Assembly: GCA_963575745.1 (NCBI GenBank)
Contig: CAUYUJ010007224.1
Location: 511,001-575,000, forward strand
From: Prorocentrum cordatum
Taxonomy: Eukaryota > Sar > Dinophyceae > Prorocentrales > Prorocentraceae
Length of the DNA stretch: 64,000 nt
Reading direction: 5' to 3'
Shown here: positions 42,855 to 52,530 of the stretch, in pieces
Layout of the letters: each line of letters starts with the position of its first letter
Numbering within the stretch: position 1 is the stretch's first letter
The notes under the pieces: model-generated
Told to the model about the DNA's origin: nothing
The model's input: only the letters and a program-made list of their open reading frames with translations
Databases searched by the model: none
Translations under genes and position numbers: made by a program

Positions 42855-43066
42855 CGCTCGCTCCTCCTCCTCCTCCTCCTCCTCGCTCCTCCTCCTTCTC
42901 CTCCTCGCTCCTCCTCGTTCCTCCCCCTCCTCCTCCTCCTTCTCCCCCTCGCTCCTCCTCGCTCCTCCTTCCTCCTCCTCCTCCTCCTTCCTCGCTCCTC
43001 CTCCTCCTCGCTCCTCCTCGCTCCTCGCTCCTCCTCCTCCTCCTCCTCCTCCTCCTCCTCCTCCTG
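42855..43066. repeat. CTC/TCC triplet microsatellite
   Basis: CTCCTCCTC with CGCTCCTC interruptions. It is the one large triplet array here with the pyrimidines on the plus strand. Confidence 0.95.
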
Positions 43067-43135
43067 AGCTCGGGGTCGCTCGGACGCGTGCGTTTTTTCT
43101 CTCGGCGAGGACCCTCGAGGAGCATCCTGGGTCAC
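43067..43135. repeat. Dispersed repeat shared with 61954-62020
   Basis: TCGCTCGGACG, GTGCGTTTTTTC, CGGCGAGGACC and TCGAGGAGCATCCTGG occur in the same order as in the later copy. Confidence 0.65.
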
Positions 43136-43455
43136 CGCGGTGCACATGCGTGCGCCGGCGAGATCGGAGCATGCCCGGGGAATGGACGTCCGAGCGATGG
43201 CCAGTGACGGGCGGGGCCCTGAGGACGAGGTGCCTCAAGCAATATACTGTAAATTCACGCCCATGCCTCAGGGCTCGGCGCTCGATGCAGTCCCAAGATG
43301 GGGTCCTGAGGGGTGGGGTCCGAAGGGTCTACAATCCAGGGTCTGGCCCCGCCCCTCCCTCATGCTGATGCCAGCGGCTCCCTCCGCCCCTGCGCGATGG
43401 GCCCCCCCTCCCCCCCTGTCGGTGCGGGGTGGTGGGTGGTGGTGGTGGTCGGGCC
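43136..43455. other. No gene recognised
   Basis: Contains GGGGTCCTGAGGGGTGGGGTCC-like words resembling the minisatellite at 52.1 kb. No domain. Confidence 0.4.
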
Positions 43456-43690
43456 CTCCTAGGAGCAGGAGGAGGAGGAGGAGGAGGAGGAGGAGGAGGA
43501 GGAGGAGGAGAAGGAGGAGCAGGACAAGGACGAAGACGAGGAGGAGGAGGAGGAGGTGGAAGATGAGGAGGAGGAGAAGGAGGAGAAGGGCTTTGCAGAC
43601 GACGAGGAGGAGCCAGAGGGAGGGATGAGGAGGGGGACGGAGGAGGAGGGGGAGGAGGAGGAGGATCGAGGATCGAGGATCGAGGATGCA
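43456..43690. repeat. GAG/GGA triplet microsatellite
   Basis: GGAGGAGGAG array to about 43520, then a purine-rich, more degenerate stretch, ending in GAGGATCGAGGATCGAGGATC. Confidence 0.9.
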
Positions 43691-43859
43691 GGGGAGTCCG
43701 CGGTCGACCACGCCGCCGCGGCCCCGCGCGCGCCCTCGCCAGGCGCGCGTCGGACACTATCAGGTGCTTGAGAGGGCGCGAGGCGTGCCGCAGCAGGCGG
43801 CACCCTTCCCCTCGCTACCACTCCAGGGCAGAATATCTCTGCGGGGGGAGGGACGTTGG
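43691..43859. other. 3' flank of LINE 2
   Basis: No gene seen. It separates the GAG array from the C-terminal codons of LINE 2. Confidence 0.4.
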
Positions 43860-43892
43860 TCAACCTCCCCCCGAACCATGAACTCCCACAGG

Positions 43893-44579
43893 TCAAGCTC
43901 GAACAGCACGACGGTTGCCATCAGCTGCTCGTCGAACCTTGGGCACCTTTCCTCCGTTCGGGGACCACGCACCATCTGGCCAGTATTGTCCAGCCTTGGG
44001 TGGCAGCCCCATCTTTAATCGCTTTAATACCGTCTCTCCACTTTGCGCGACCCTGTCTCTGCACTCGTCGGCGAGCAGTGTCAGTCTTCCTCGTCCGTCG
44101 CTGTTGTGAGAGGCCGCCAGCGCACACCTCCAACACCAAAACTGGCCATGGGCGACTGCGATGTGGTGGCTCGGGTGGATCACCTTGTCGTGTATGTCTA
44201 TCATCTCGTTGTTGGGTACTGGTACTGCATGCCCATGATCTGCTCGATGGGTCTCGTAATGTCTTCCAACACAAATGTTATTCTTCACCCAGTCGATCAT
44301 AATGTACTTGCCTGGCGATTTCCAACATTCTCTGCAAACCCACAGGCCCTTCTGCTCGCTCATGTAGTGCCCAGTCTCGTGTTCCAACTGCTGTCTTCGC
44401 TGTCTGGCGGCATGTCTTGGTGCAGGTGGTGGTCGGTCATGCTTTATCGGGTCCACATCCTTGCAGATCTCGAAGTTGATGGCTGCCGCTCGCCTGTGAA
44501 CCTTTCTGAGCAGTCTCTCCGAGTCCGCCAGCTGCTGCACTTCTTGCTTGCTGTCGTGGTGTGGCAATTTCGTTGCCAA
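43893..44579 (-). pseudogene. LINE 2 C-terminal Cys/His module
   Basis: A 228-residue frame overlapping the RNase H frame by about 140 bases in another phase. A helical start (EVQQLADSERLLRKVHRRAA) is followed by WVCRECW (Cys82, Cys85), a His-rich stretch (RHYETHRADHGH and HPSHHIAVAHGQ) and FWCWRCALAASH (Cys149, Cys152, His158), then a basic tail. The CxxC...H...CxxC pattern suggests a zinc-binding domain. This is not a standard RNase H accessory that I can name. The frame is intact to its stop. Confidence 0.55.
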
Positions 44580-44936
44580 TGCTGATATCAGGTGATTGCT
44601 TCGTCTTGGCTATGGGCTCGCGGTCGAGGTGGGAGTAGAATGTGATGACTCTGTCTCCGTCATCGCGTCCTGGTCGCCTTTGAATCAATTGGCCTATTCT
44701 TTGCCACCGCCCAATAATTGTCCCTTGCGGCCTCTGGTAACGCTGCTGGTTCCATCCATTAGCCACTTGCTGACAGTCCGTGTAGATGGTGATAGGACCT
44801 TTGGTAAACATGAGGGCCCAGAACACTGCCGCATGCTCTGCTGCAGGTACTGACTGTTCGCAGTCTACTGTGCCAAAGTATCCTTTGTGCGTCGTGCCTT
44901 CGATTCTTCCATCGTTCGAGTAGGGATCGTCCAGCA

Positions 44937-45340
44937 AAACGGGCTGGGCGCCAGCACCACGCACTGTACCCCCGCCTCCTGTGGAAGGGGTGCCCTGGGT
45001 GCTGGACACCTGCCCAGGCGGCATGAACCCAAGGCGCGGGCCTGCCAAGCTCAGCTCCTCGGGATTTGCCACAGGCTGCTGTTCATCATCAGGATCTGAT
45101 TGTGCGCCGCCTTCTGTGCCAGAGTGTCCTTGTTGTGTCGTGCCTTCAGCTCTTCCATCGTTCGGGTTGGGATCGTCCAGCAAAACGGGCTGGGTGCGAG
45201 CACCTCGCACTGTGGCCCCGCCTCCTGTGGAAGGGGCGCCCTGGGTGCTGGTCGCCTGCCCAGGCGGCATGAACCCGAGGCGCGGGCTTGCCAAGCTCCG
45301 CTCCTCGAGATGTGCCATAGGTTGCTGTCCATCATCATAA
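44937..45340. repeat. 240-bp-offset duplication within LINE 2
   Basis: CCAGCAAAACGGGCTGGG at 44937 recurs at 45177, and similarity continues for about 165 bases (TGTGGAAGGGG, GCCCAGGCGGCATGAACCC). The 240-base offset keeps the reading frame, so the minus-strand product contains two copies of a segment including RLGFMPPGQ and PVLLDDP. Confidence 0.85.
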
Positions 45341-45342
45341 TA

Positions 45343-45419
45343 GTTCCTCCTCCTCCTCCTCCTCCTCCTCCTCCTGCCCCTCCCCCTCCTCCTCCTCCTC
45401 CTCCTCCTCCTCCTCCTCA
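45343..45419. repeat. CTC/CCT microsatellite inside LINE 2
   Basis: TCCTCCTCC run of about 75 bases, encoding the Arg-rich or Glu-rich stretches seen in the minus-strand frames. Confidence 0.95.
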
Positions 45420-45974
45420 GTTTGGATGATCTTCTTCGAAGGTGGGCGCTCGATCCTGCAGTGCGTGTCCGAAGTGTTCTTTGATGTCTCGGACGCTGGC
45501 CCACCAGCGTGCAATGCAGACTTCACGTGCTCGCCCATGTAGTGTTTGAACATGTCCGAATATCGCTTGCCTTCGGCTCCTCGTTGTAGTCCATGGTCCA
45601 TCGCGCATTTCCTTCGCTATCTGATTGACGTCCGTGGTTTGATATCTTTCTGTGAGCTGTCGTAGTAGGTCTGCTTGTTCTGGTGATTGTAGCCATGTCT
45701 CCATGTACGGTACACACCACATCTTCCAGTTCATCTCGCTGGTCTCCTGGTCGTTGCTGGGGTCCACCGCCCACGAAGAAGCCCAGACTCCCATGTCATG
45801 TATGATGTCGAGCGCTGGTTCGTTAGCAGGGTCTGGTCTTGGTAGATCTGTCTGCTCCTTGTCGGTGACGTTCTGCTTCTCGTTTGCATGGCACCAGAGC
45901 GCCTCACAACCTGATCCTGTCATTGGTCTCTCTGTCGAGTTGTGTCGCTGAAGTGCGACTCCCCCACCCAACAC
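45417..45974 (-). pseudogene. LINE 2 linker between knuckle and RNase H
   Basis: A 185-residue frame of mixed composition (MNWKMWCVPYMETWLQSPEQ, then ADLLRQLTERYQTTDVNQIA). I recognise no domain. It is interrupted on its 3' side by the CCT microsatellite at 45343-45418. Confidence 0.45.
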
Positions 45975-46057
45975 GATTGATACGCATGTCGTTACTGCTT
46001 CCCGAGCCGCCGATGTAGGCGTACTTGCAGTAGTGAGGCCTTATCGCTGCCATCGTG

Positions 46058-46558
46058 TCAGGAACTACAAGGGGTCCTCGGTGCTCGGCACTCCAGTATC
46101 CTCCATCCCACTCCCCCAGGCATGGGGTTCTGGGACATGATTGCGATGTCGAGGCAGAAGTCCACGTAGCCAGAAGGCCTCGCTCTCATGGTCATGCTCC
46201 ATCTCATCCAGCGCCTGCTTGCAGATGTTCTGTGTCTTGGGATGTCCTCCACGTTGAGGTTGTTATTCGCCTCGCACTCGTAGATCCTGTGCTTGAGCGT
46301 GTCGGGCGCCTTGCCGCACCTTGTACAGATACCGTCTGTGGCATACCCCGCCGCTCTGCATCTTTCTCCTGTCCAGATTGCCCCGCAAGCTACTGCTTCT
46401 AAGGCCCCAGCTGCTTGTGCTTTATCTTCTTTGCAGAAACGTTGTATGGATTTCCTGAGTGCCGTTGTGTCCATGCCGCGCTGCATGCCATTGCCATAAT
46501 AATGGTCTTTGGCTTTCCGCCAGAGCTGCCGGCCAATATCTTTGGCAAGGGTGCTCAT
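46058..46558 (-). pseudogene. LINE 2 zinc-knuckle region
   Basis: A 166-residue frame containing ICTRCGKAPDTLKHRIYEC, a C-x2-C-x8-H-x4-C knuckle with the same spacing as in LINE 1 at 15.1 kb. The helical lead-in (AKDIGRQLWRKAKDHYYGNG) and the Trp/Arg-rich follow-on are family-like. It probably contacts RNA during target-primed reverse transcription, a role inferred from related LINEs. Confidence 0.7.
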
Positions 46559-47060
46559 GATGTCTGTGAAGTCCAGAACCTGGCCGTCTGTGAATCTCCA
46601 TACTTCGCATCTGGGATCTTACCACAGGTTCACGTGGTTTCCATTGGATCTGCTGCAACGAGAGAATGAGGGCACCCACAGGCCCTGATATTGAAATCCA
46701 CTTGCCCCTGGGCTTCATCTGCGTGAGCCTGCTGAGGTGTGCATGCCACCCTTGGCGTAGACGATCGCGTGCAGCTTGTTCGCCTTGCCAGGTGAGTATC
46801 CAATCCTTGACTTGTCGTTAGAGGCATGCCGTTCCAGGTTCTCTGTCTCCATAAAACAGTGCGTTGATCGTCGACGTGCACCTGCCTCCCGCACTGAAGC
46901 CTGCCATGTCCGCTGCCTGTGCACGTGCTGCTCGAACTCCGTGCGGGCTGAGTCCTGTTGCTGGCCAATAATAGTTCTGTTTGGCTCGCCGGTTGGCGTT
47001 GTACAACATGGCCGTTCTCTTTCTCATTCGTCCTTTGTTCCTCGTGAAACGCCTTGCCCT
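46559..47060 (-). pseudogene. LINE 2 thumb/connection region
   Basis: The frame 47027-46818 reads RTAMLYNANRRAKQNYYWPA, followed by VRAARAQAADMAGFSAGGRC, typical of the segment after the palm. Frames 46924-46715 and 46718-46422 carry pieces of the continuation. Several shifts are present. It leads to the knuckle-containing frame. Confidence 0.5.
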
Positions 47061-47768
47061 TCAAGCTCGTTCGCGTGCTTGCTTGGCACGCTTTCGTCTG
47101 GTCGAGGTTGCCCTTCTACGGACAAGTGCTGCATCGATGCCCAGGTCCTCGACGAAAATTGGCGTCTGGATTCCGATGCATTTGCTCTTCATGTACTTTA
47201 TGGTGTGTTTCTTGGTCGCGCTACAGTTCGCGAGGACCGCTGACATGCTTGAGACCGCCAACTTGGAGTCCAAGCATGCCTGGACCAGCGTGTCAATAGC
47301 CTTGGGGAACTGCGCCTTGAAGTCGGCTTCAGCTCCTTCGACTCGCGCATGTAGGTCGTCCACGAACTCCCGTGTGATTGCCAGCGGTGCTGCCCTGAGG
47401 GTGATGTCCAGCATGGTGTAGATCATGGCTCGGGCAGCGCGGTTGGCCGCAGGGCATCCTGCCACGATGCCGTTCCATTGACTTAGCGGTGCTGCGTGAT
47501 CTTGGCATGCCCGTGCCACTCTTGGGGACAAGTACATCAACGTGCTCATGTACAGGTTGACCCTCGGGTAGTCCAATTGCATAGCCCGTCTGATGGGTAT
47601 GCTGAGGTCCACGCTGCCGTATAATTTCTCCAAGTCCAGGTAGAACGTGCCGTAGGAGGTGCACCTGAGCTTCGCACTGGTTTCGCCCAATGCCATGGAG
47701 AGGAGTGCTGCTCTTAACGCTGATGAGCCTTGGATGGCCGCGTCCCAGTAGCCCGCCATTTCTTGCAT
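47061..47768 (-). pseudogene. LINE 2 reverse transcriptase palm
   Basis: A 235-residue frame. TFYLDLEKLYGSVD (around residues 41-54) is motif A with the catalytic Asp. QWNGIVAGCPAANRAARAMI (around 97-116) is motif B. REFVDDLHARVEG (around 133-145) is motif C with the Asp-Asp pair. KKHTIKYMKSKCIGI matches the family's motif D region. All catalytic residues are intact in one frame. The ATG is internal, and the protein would have continued from the preceding part. Confidence 0.85.
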
Positions 47769-48351
47769 TCCTGTTGTTTTGCCATCTTACCCCATAGCCG
47801 CGCTTGCATTCCTGTTGTTTTGCCATCTTACCCCATAGCCGCGCTTGGAAGGGTAGTAAGCCAATCGGTTGTTCTTCTCCTGCTGTGTTCGACCCTGCCT
47901 TGGCCAGTATGCGGTGCCAGACGGGGTAAAACTGGCACGGCCAGCTGAGCTTCTTCTCACACAAGTTGGTTAGATTCACGAGGCTCTGCTTGGCTTCTGC
48001 AGGCAGAGCTCGTATTTCGGGTGGTTGCCATTGGTCAGCTCCTCTTGCCGTCGTTGGACTGGACTTGGGTATTGCTGCCTCCAGATCCTCGGGGTCAGAC
48101 TGCCTGTTCTGCGGTCGTTCGACTTGAGCTGCTTCACGGTTTTTCTTGCATGGCTTGGTGTATTCCGCTTTCTTGGTGATGTCGCTGGCATCGCGTTCGC
48201 CACATGCCAGCTCGGCAGTCAGTGGCTTTCGTAATGCTCCAGTCTCCTGCTGAGCGATGGGATAATCTGCCGTGTCTGGTAGGTCTGGTCGCTCGTGTTC
48301 GCTCAAATATCTGCGCGCGTCCTTCATGCTGTTCGGTAGCGCCGAGCGCAC
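47329..48351 (-). pseudogene. LINE 2 reverse transcriptase, N-terminal part
   Basis: The useful part of this frame is residues 1 to about 195. It contains EIRALPAEAKQSLVNLTNLC, then KKLSWPCQFYPVWHRILAKA and EEQPIGLLPFQARLWGKMAK, equivalent to the fingers and the RPI motif region. Past the 41-bp duplication (47762-47843) this frame is out of phase and its translation is meaningless. The catalytic palm continues in the frame 47768-47061. Confidence 0.65.
47762..47843. repeat. 41-bp perfect tandem duplication at the reverse-transcriptase frame break
   Basis: The segment beginning CTTGCATTCCTGTTGTTTTG is present at 47762-47802 and again, identical, at 47803-47843. Forty-one is not a multiple of three, so the duplication shifts the frame exactly where the two reverse-transcriptase frames meet. 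Confidence 0.95.
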
Positions 48352-48438
48352 CCACTGTGATACTTGTTCACGGGTGCCTGTCCAAGCTTGTCGCCCATGC
48401 CATTCAGCTCGGACTCGTGTAGCCCCCGTTGCTTCTGT

Positions 48439-49443
48439 CTATTCGCCGATGTTTTCAATTGTGACGTCTGGGTCTTCATCATGTCGTAGCCGTGTGGCTC
48501 GTAGTGCAAGCTGGCAGGCCTGCTGGTCAAGGTAGTCCACCCCCGCTGCGTTCGTCTGCTCGCTCTGCTGAATCTGGTCGACCATTGCCTCAATGATGCT
48601 GCATATCGCCTGGGGATGCTGTTCACTATCTTTAGGATGGCTGCGTAACAGGAGCTCGCCATTGCGGCACTTCTGATGTAGCGTATTCCAGTTCATGCTA
48701 TGACGCCGTCGTTGATCTGCTTTGGCGTCACCATCCTTTTTGCCATCGACGTGGTGCGTGTACGGTATCTCAACGCACTGCGTGGGCTGCCCTCGCCGCG
48801 CTCGTGGCCGTATCGGAGCTTCTGTGTTGGTAGCCAGCATTCTTTCGGCCGCGTTCGCCCACCCGCCGTAGAGCTGGCCCAACACGTCGCTCATGTTTGG
48901 GTCCTGCTGGTAAGCCATGGAATCCTGGATCCACTGCGGGGCCTCCTTGATATTGACGTCGCGTTCGCCGTTGCGTATGTCGCCCCATAAGTTGCCGTCG
49001 CATTGCATAGGCACTGTTGCCTTGAAGTACGTGTCGAGCAGGCCGTCATCTATGGTGTCGATTGTGTCTCCGTGTGCTTGGAGTTGTTGATGCTGTTGCC
49101 GATCTCGCTGCTGACGTTTGAGTCCTCTCTCGCGTCTTAATTCCACTGTTGGGATCGGCCTCTTGGCAGTCAGCATGGGCTTGCGAATGGTAATTTGCGG
49201 TGGTTTGGCCCAAAGCTCAATCACGATGCCGATGTGAGGAGACCATGGTACTGCATGCTCAGCACGTAATGTTCGTAGTAGGGGTCGACAGTGTGGTGGT
49301 ACAATGGCGTAATCAATCAACCGTCCTGATCCGCTGCTGCAGGTGTGTGAGACGCTCTGGGGCACGACGACTGCGCCTCCCAGCAATTTCAACCATGGTG
49401 TGTCTGCCAGCTCCTGCGGCGCGTCGTTGAAATCCCCGCACAC
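48439..49443 (-). pseudogene. LINE 2 endonuclease C-terminal half and linker to reverse transcriptase
   Basis: A 334-residue frame starting at MCGDFNDAPQ (the GDFN motif, Asp and Asn of the active site), then GSGRLIDYAIV (the catalytic D of the family's DY motif) and PWSPHIGIVIE (the S-x-H motif with the catalytic His). Residues after about 95 form the charged linker typical of these elements (MNWNTLHQKCRNGELLLRSH). The frame ends at a stop, and the phase changes before the reverse transcriptase. With the N-terminal half, every EEP catalytic residue is present. Confidence 0.75.
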
Positions 49444-50045
49444 TAGCCATGGCCGATTCCGAGACTCCTGACGATCTGCAGGAGGTGCCGCATCTTCTTG
49501 ATGTTCTCACCTGAGAAGCCGATGGAAGCGGTGAGGTATCTTGTGATGATCGCCACGTCCTGGCCCTTGAGCCTCCATATGACGATCGGGATATCACGGA
49601 CCTCCTTGGCAAAGATGCTGTGTCCTGTGGCGTCTGGCATATGGACTCGCGTATCATGATGTCGTCGGCGCAATACGCACGTGCCTCCCAAGGTTGTTTT
49701 GCGTGATCGCGGCGACTGTTTTGCTGGTGTCCATGTGCCGTGGGGGCGCCATCCTTGGCGCATCAGCCTGGTCGCCGCGACCTCATCGGCAGGTCCGCGT
49801 AGGTGATGTTCGCACAATGCGGTCATATCGTAGTGCTTGCGATCCTCTATGAATTGGTTGGCGGCCTCATTGTGCTGGGCACAGTTGGCCACGAAAAGGG
49901 TGACAGTCTGCTTGCTGCCCTTGGAATTCTGCATGCTCTTGGAGTCCGTGACGGCAAGATTCCCACTACTAGGTACTTGGCCCACGTTATCCTCTCCCTC
50001 AAGCAATACTCGATCTCGACTCTGCGGGGTGTTGCCCATCATCAT
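49443..50045 (-). pseudogene. LINE 2 endonuclease (EEP), N-terminal half
   Basis: A 200-residue frame. LFVANCAQHNEAANQF (around residues 51-66) is the strand with the catalytic Asn. YDMTALCEHHL (around residues 72-82) carries the metal-binding Glu. The rest has the glycine-rich strand (KTTLGGTCVLRRR) and the segment ending DIPIVIWRLKGQDVAIITRY. The frame runs out just before GDFND, which is found in another frame. One single-base indel in 49445-49490 therefore separates the two halves. Confidence 0.7.
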
Positions 50046-50199
50046 CTGTGCGAGAAAAAACTACTCAACTCAATGATGTTCACCTCGTCGTCGAACCAAA
50101 CAGACCTGCCGCAGCCTCTGGGCTCCTGACTCAGGGCAGCAGAGAGTAGGGTTGAGCCTGTACCTTGGACAGGATTAGGCTCATCCCCGTTCTGAGCCA

Positions 50200-50687
50200 G
50201 CCCTCAGATATTGCGGAGGTCGCCGTTCAGTGTCTCGCTACGGTTACCCTCGCTCTTGATATTCTGCTGCTTCTGGTTTGGGTTGCGCTGGCTTTGACGC
50301 GGTCGATGGTACTGACGCTGCCGCCGCGGCTCCTGATTGGCGTGCCGCCGGTGCTTTACGCGTCCTCGCTTTGACCTTCGCCAGCTGTGCCAGGTACTGC
50401 TCGATGTGGCCGGAGTCAGCGAGGTCATGCTGAGAAGCCAAGGCCACATCAGGTTCTGCTGCTCGAGGTACTTCAGGTCGTATTTTGTCTTGTTGAGCTT
50501 TACCTGCTTCTCTTCCTGGTACTTCTGTTTGTTGTGTTCCTGCAGCGGCCTTCCTTTTCTTAGCTGCCTGCGCCGTGTTGCGCAGGTTGGTGGCCCTCTC
50601 CAGGGACTTCTTGGCATGGATGCCGGCTTCCTTCTTCTGCTGGATATACTCTCGCGCCTTCTGGAATTCGCCTCGGATGGTTTCGTA
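50200..50687 (-). pseudogene. LINE 2 ORF1 C-terminal remnant
   Basis: Beyond the TAA at about 50688 the sequence keeps coding character (lysine- and alanine-rich helices, then the frame 50447-50244 with HIEQYLAQLAKVKARTRKAP), shifted by one base. The tail is Ala/Pro/Gln-rich. Confidence 0.45.
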
Positions 50688-51407
50688 TTATTTCTTTTGG
50701 TTGGCGTCCAGCAGGGCGATCTCGTCTTGCGATAGCGTGGGGAACTCCTCATCCTCGTCTGCTTTCTCGACAGTCTTGCTCCGCTCATCGCTGTTGTCGC
50801 CGACTGCCGCCTGCGCCTCCGCGAAGGACTTCTTGGCATCTGAAAGCTCCACCATGTTCTCGCCGAGCTTCCTAAGCACGTCGTCTCTGTACTCGGTGGC
50901 TCGCTGCAGTTGCTTGGCGAGCTTGGCGTGGTACTTCTGCACTCGGTTGAGATCTGCGACTGCCTGCTGGAGTAATTGTCCTGTGGACGGTACTGTGGGT
51001 ACTGCAGGAGCTGCGGGTACTGCCTCTGGGCACGCCGCTGCAATCTCGTCCAGCTTAGCCTGGTCGCTATCAGCTTGGGCCTGGAGGTATTGCTTCCGCA
51101 TGAACTCGACCATGGCATTGTTGCTGGTCTCGCTCTGCTGGTCACCCTCTGCACTGTTGACTGCTGGATCCTTGCACGTATGTCCGCATGTCTTGCAATT
51201 GGTCCATCCTGGCTTGCCCATCCTGTTGCAGTAAACCCAATTACCACTGCCCATTGGACACACAGGACAAACAATATACTGCGTAGCCTTCTTGCCTTTG
51301 GCGTTCGGAGCTTGGGCCTTGCTTGCCGATCGCGGGGGAGTGCGTCGCCAGGGCGGCGGCGTCGTCCCCCACGCGTTGTCACCCTGCCAGCCTCGACCTC
51401 GCCCCAC
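50688..51407 (-). pseudogene. LINE 2 ORF1-type protein: zinc ribbon plus coiled coil
   Basis: A 239-residue frame. An Arg/Gly/Trp-rich start (residues 1-40) is followed by a Cys cluster, IVCPVC at 45-50, Cys60, and WTNCKTCGHTC at 69-78, which fits a treble-clef or zinc-ribbon fold. A long helical region (about residues 140-200, QQAVADLNRVQKYHAKLAKQ) fits a coiled coil. The frame ends at a TAA, after which the same phase reads on (YETIRGEFQKAREYIQQKK), so this is probably a premature stop, and the protein once continued to about 50200. Cys-cluster ORF1 proteins bind the element's RNA. That role is inferred from position. Confidence 0.6.
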
Positions 51408-51575
51408 TCAACATTCGAGCAGCACGAGCTTCAGCAGCGGCACGTACTGGCCGCCCCCCTCAAGCCGCGGGCCGGCGTGCAGCTGGCGCCCCGGCGCCTG
51501 CCACCGCCGACGGTTCGCGCCGTGTCGCCTCGGCCCCGCGCGCGGCCCCATGGGGCAGCTGCAGGCCGAAATGGC
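51408..51575. other. 5' flank of LINE 2
   Basis: GC-rich sequence before the microsatellite. It may include the 5' untranslated part of LINE 2. No gene is supported. Confidence 0.4.
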
Positions 51576-51576
51576 T

Positions 51577-51955
51577 TGAGAGGAGGAGGAGCAGGAGGAG
51601 GAGGAAGAGGAGGAGGAGTAGGAGCAGGAGGAGGAGGAGGAGGAGGAGGAGGAGGAGCAGGAGGAGGAGGAGCAGGAGGAGGAGGAGGCGGAGGAGTTGG
51701 AAGAGAGGAGGAGGAGGAGGAGGAGGAGGAGGAGGAGGAGGAGGAGGAAAAGGACGAGGAGGAGGAGGAGGAGGAGAAGGAGGAGGAGGAGGAGGAGGAA
51801 TGGGAGGAGGAGGAGGAATGGGAGGAGGAGGAGGAGGAGGAGGAGGAGGCGGAGGAGCAACAACGTCGTCGACGGTGTTTTCCCCGTCGTCGCCTCCCTC
51901 TGGGCGTGGCGTGGTGTTGCGGTGCTTCAGGGAGCTGGAGCGGACGGTGTCTTCA

Positions 51956-51992
<37 letters not shown>

Positions 51993-52010
51993 TTCCCCCC
52001 ATCCCATCCA
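51577..52010. repeat. GAG/GGA and GTC microsatellites
   Basis: GAGGAG array (51577-51862), a short unique stretch, then GTCGTC (about 51955-51990) and a poly-G run (52009-52023). Confidence 0.95.
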
Positions 52011-52089
52011 GGGGGGGGGGGGAGGGGCCCGAGGGACCCTGAGGCCCATTACATCGGGGGGGTAGGGGGGGGGCGTAGGCCCAGAGCCC

Positions 52090-52318
52090 GGGATCATATA
52101 TTTACCTCCTGAGGGATGGGGACTTAGGATGGGGCCCTGAGAGAGGGTGTCCTGAGGGACAGGGTCCTCAGGGGGGGGTCCTCAGAATATACTCGCGTTC
52201 TGAGGGATGGGGTCCTGAGCGATGGGGGGTCCTGGGGGATAGGCTCCTGAGGGGCAGGGTCCCAAGGGATGGGGTCCCGACGGAGGGGTCCTGGGGCTGG
52301 GGTCCTGAGGGGTTCAAG
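52090..52318. repeat. GGGTCCTGAGGGAT short minisatellite
   Basis: 15- to 20-base units, GATGGGGTCCTGAGGG and variants, about twelve copies with drifting spacing. Confidence 0.8.
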
Positions 52319-52324
52319 CGTAAA

Positions 52325-52475
52325 TCCGATTAATCCGACGTCGTGATGTTTCATGGCGTGGCCCTCAGAAGGTTGGACCGGTTCCCGGGGACTGGTTTGC
52401 ATGCATCGTTTTTGACGCTCCCGAGGCCCAGCAAGGGCCCCCAGAGACTGAAAATAGAGAAAAACCTCCCGTCGT
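52325..52475 (+). repeat. Family S short interspersed repeat
   Basis: Anchors TCCGACGTCGTGATG, GGTTCCCGGGGACTGG, ACGCTCCCGAGGCC, CAGCAAGGGCCC and CCGTCGTGATTTG, in family order but more diverged. Confidence 0.55.
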
Positions 52476-52530
52476 GATTTGTTTGCAGCGCGAGGAGGTC
52501 TGTGTTAGAACCCCGCCCCTTGAGCCTCCC

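Larger units (their letters stand above)
44437..45504 (-). pseudogene. LINE 2 RNase H region with duplicated linker
   Basis: A 355-residue frame. It begins in the Arg-rich microsatellite (around residues 20-55), then has the two ~80-residue linker copies, then PAAEHAAVFWALMFTKGPIT (catalytic Glu) and TIYTDCQQVANGW (second catalytic Asp) of RNase H. GNEIA near residue 315 fits the third part of the fold. The first Asp (the usual DGS/DGG motif) was not seen and may have been lost by the duplication and microsatellite. The last ~40 residues are out of phase, and the C-terminal module continues in the frame 44579-43893. Confidence 0.6.
43860..51407 (-). mobile_element. LINE 2: near full-length non-LTR retrotransposon, minus strand
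   Basis: Reading 5' to 3' on the minus strand: a zinc-ribbon/coiled-coil ORF1-type protein (51407 to about 50200), EEP endonuclease (50045-48439), reverse transcriptase (48351-47061), linker, C-x2-C-x8-H-x4-C knuckle (46558-46058), linker, RNase H (about 44900-44560) and a C-terminal Cys/His module (44579-43893). The order matches LINE 1. All key catalytic motifs except the first RNase H Asp are readable, but at least five frame changes make the copy defective. It is younger than LINE 1 in that its segments are longer. It ends on the 5' side beside a GAG microsatellite at 51.58 kb. Confidence 0.85.
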
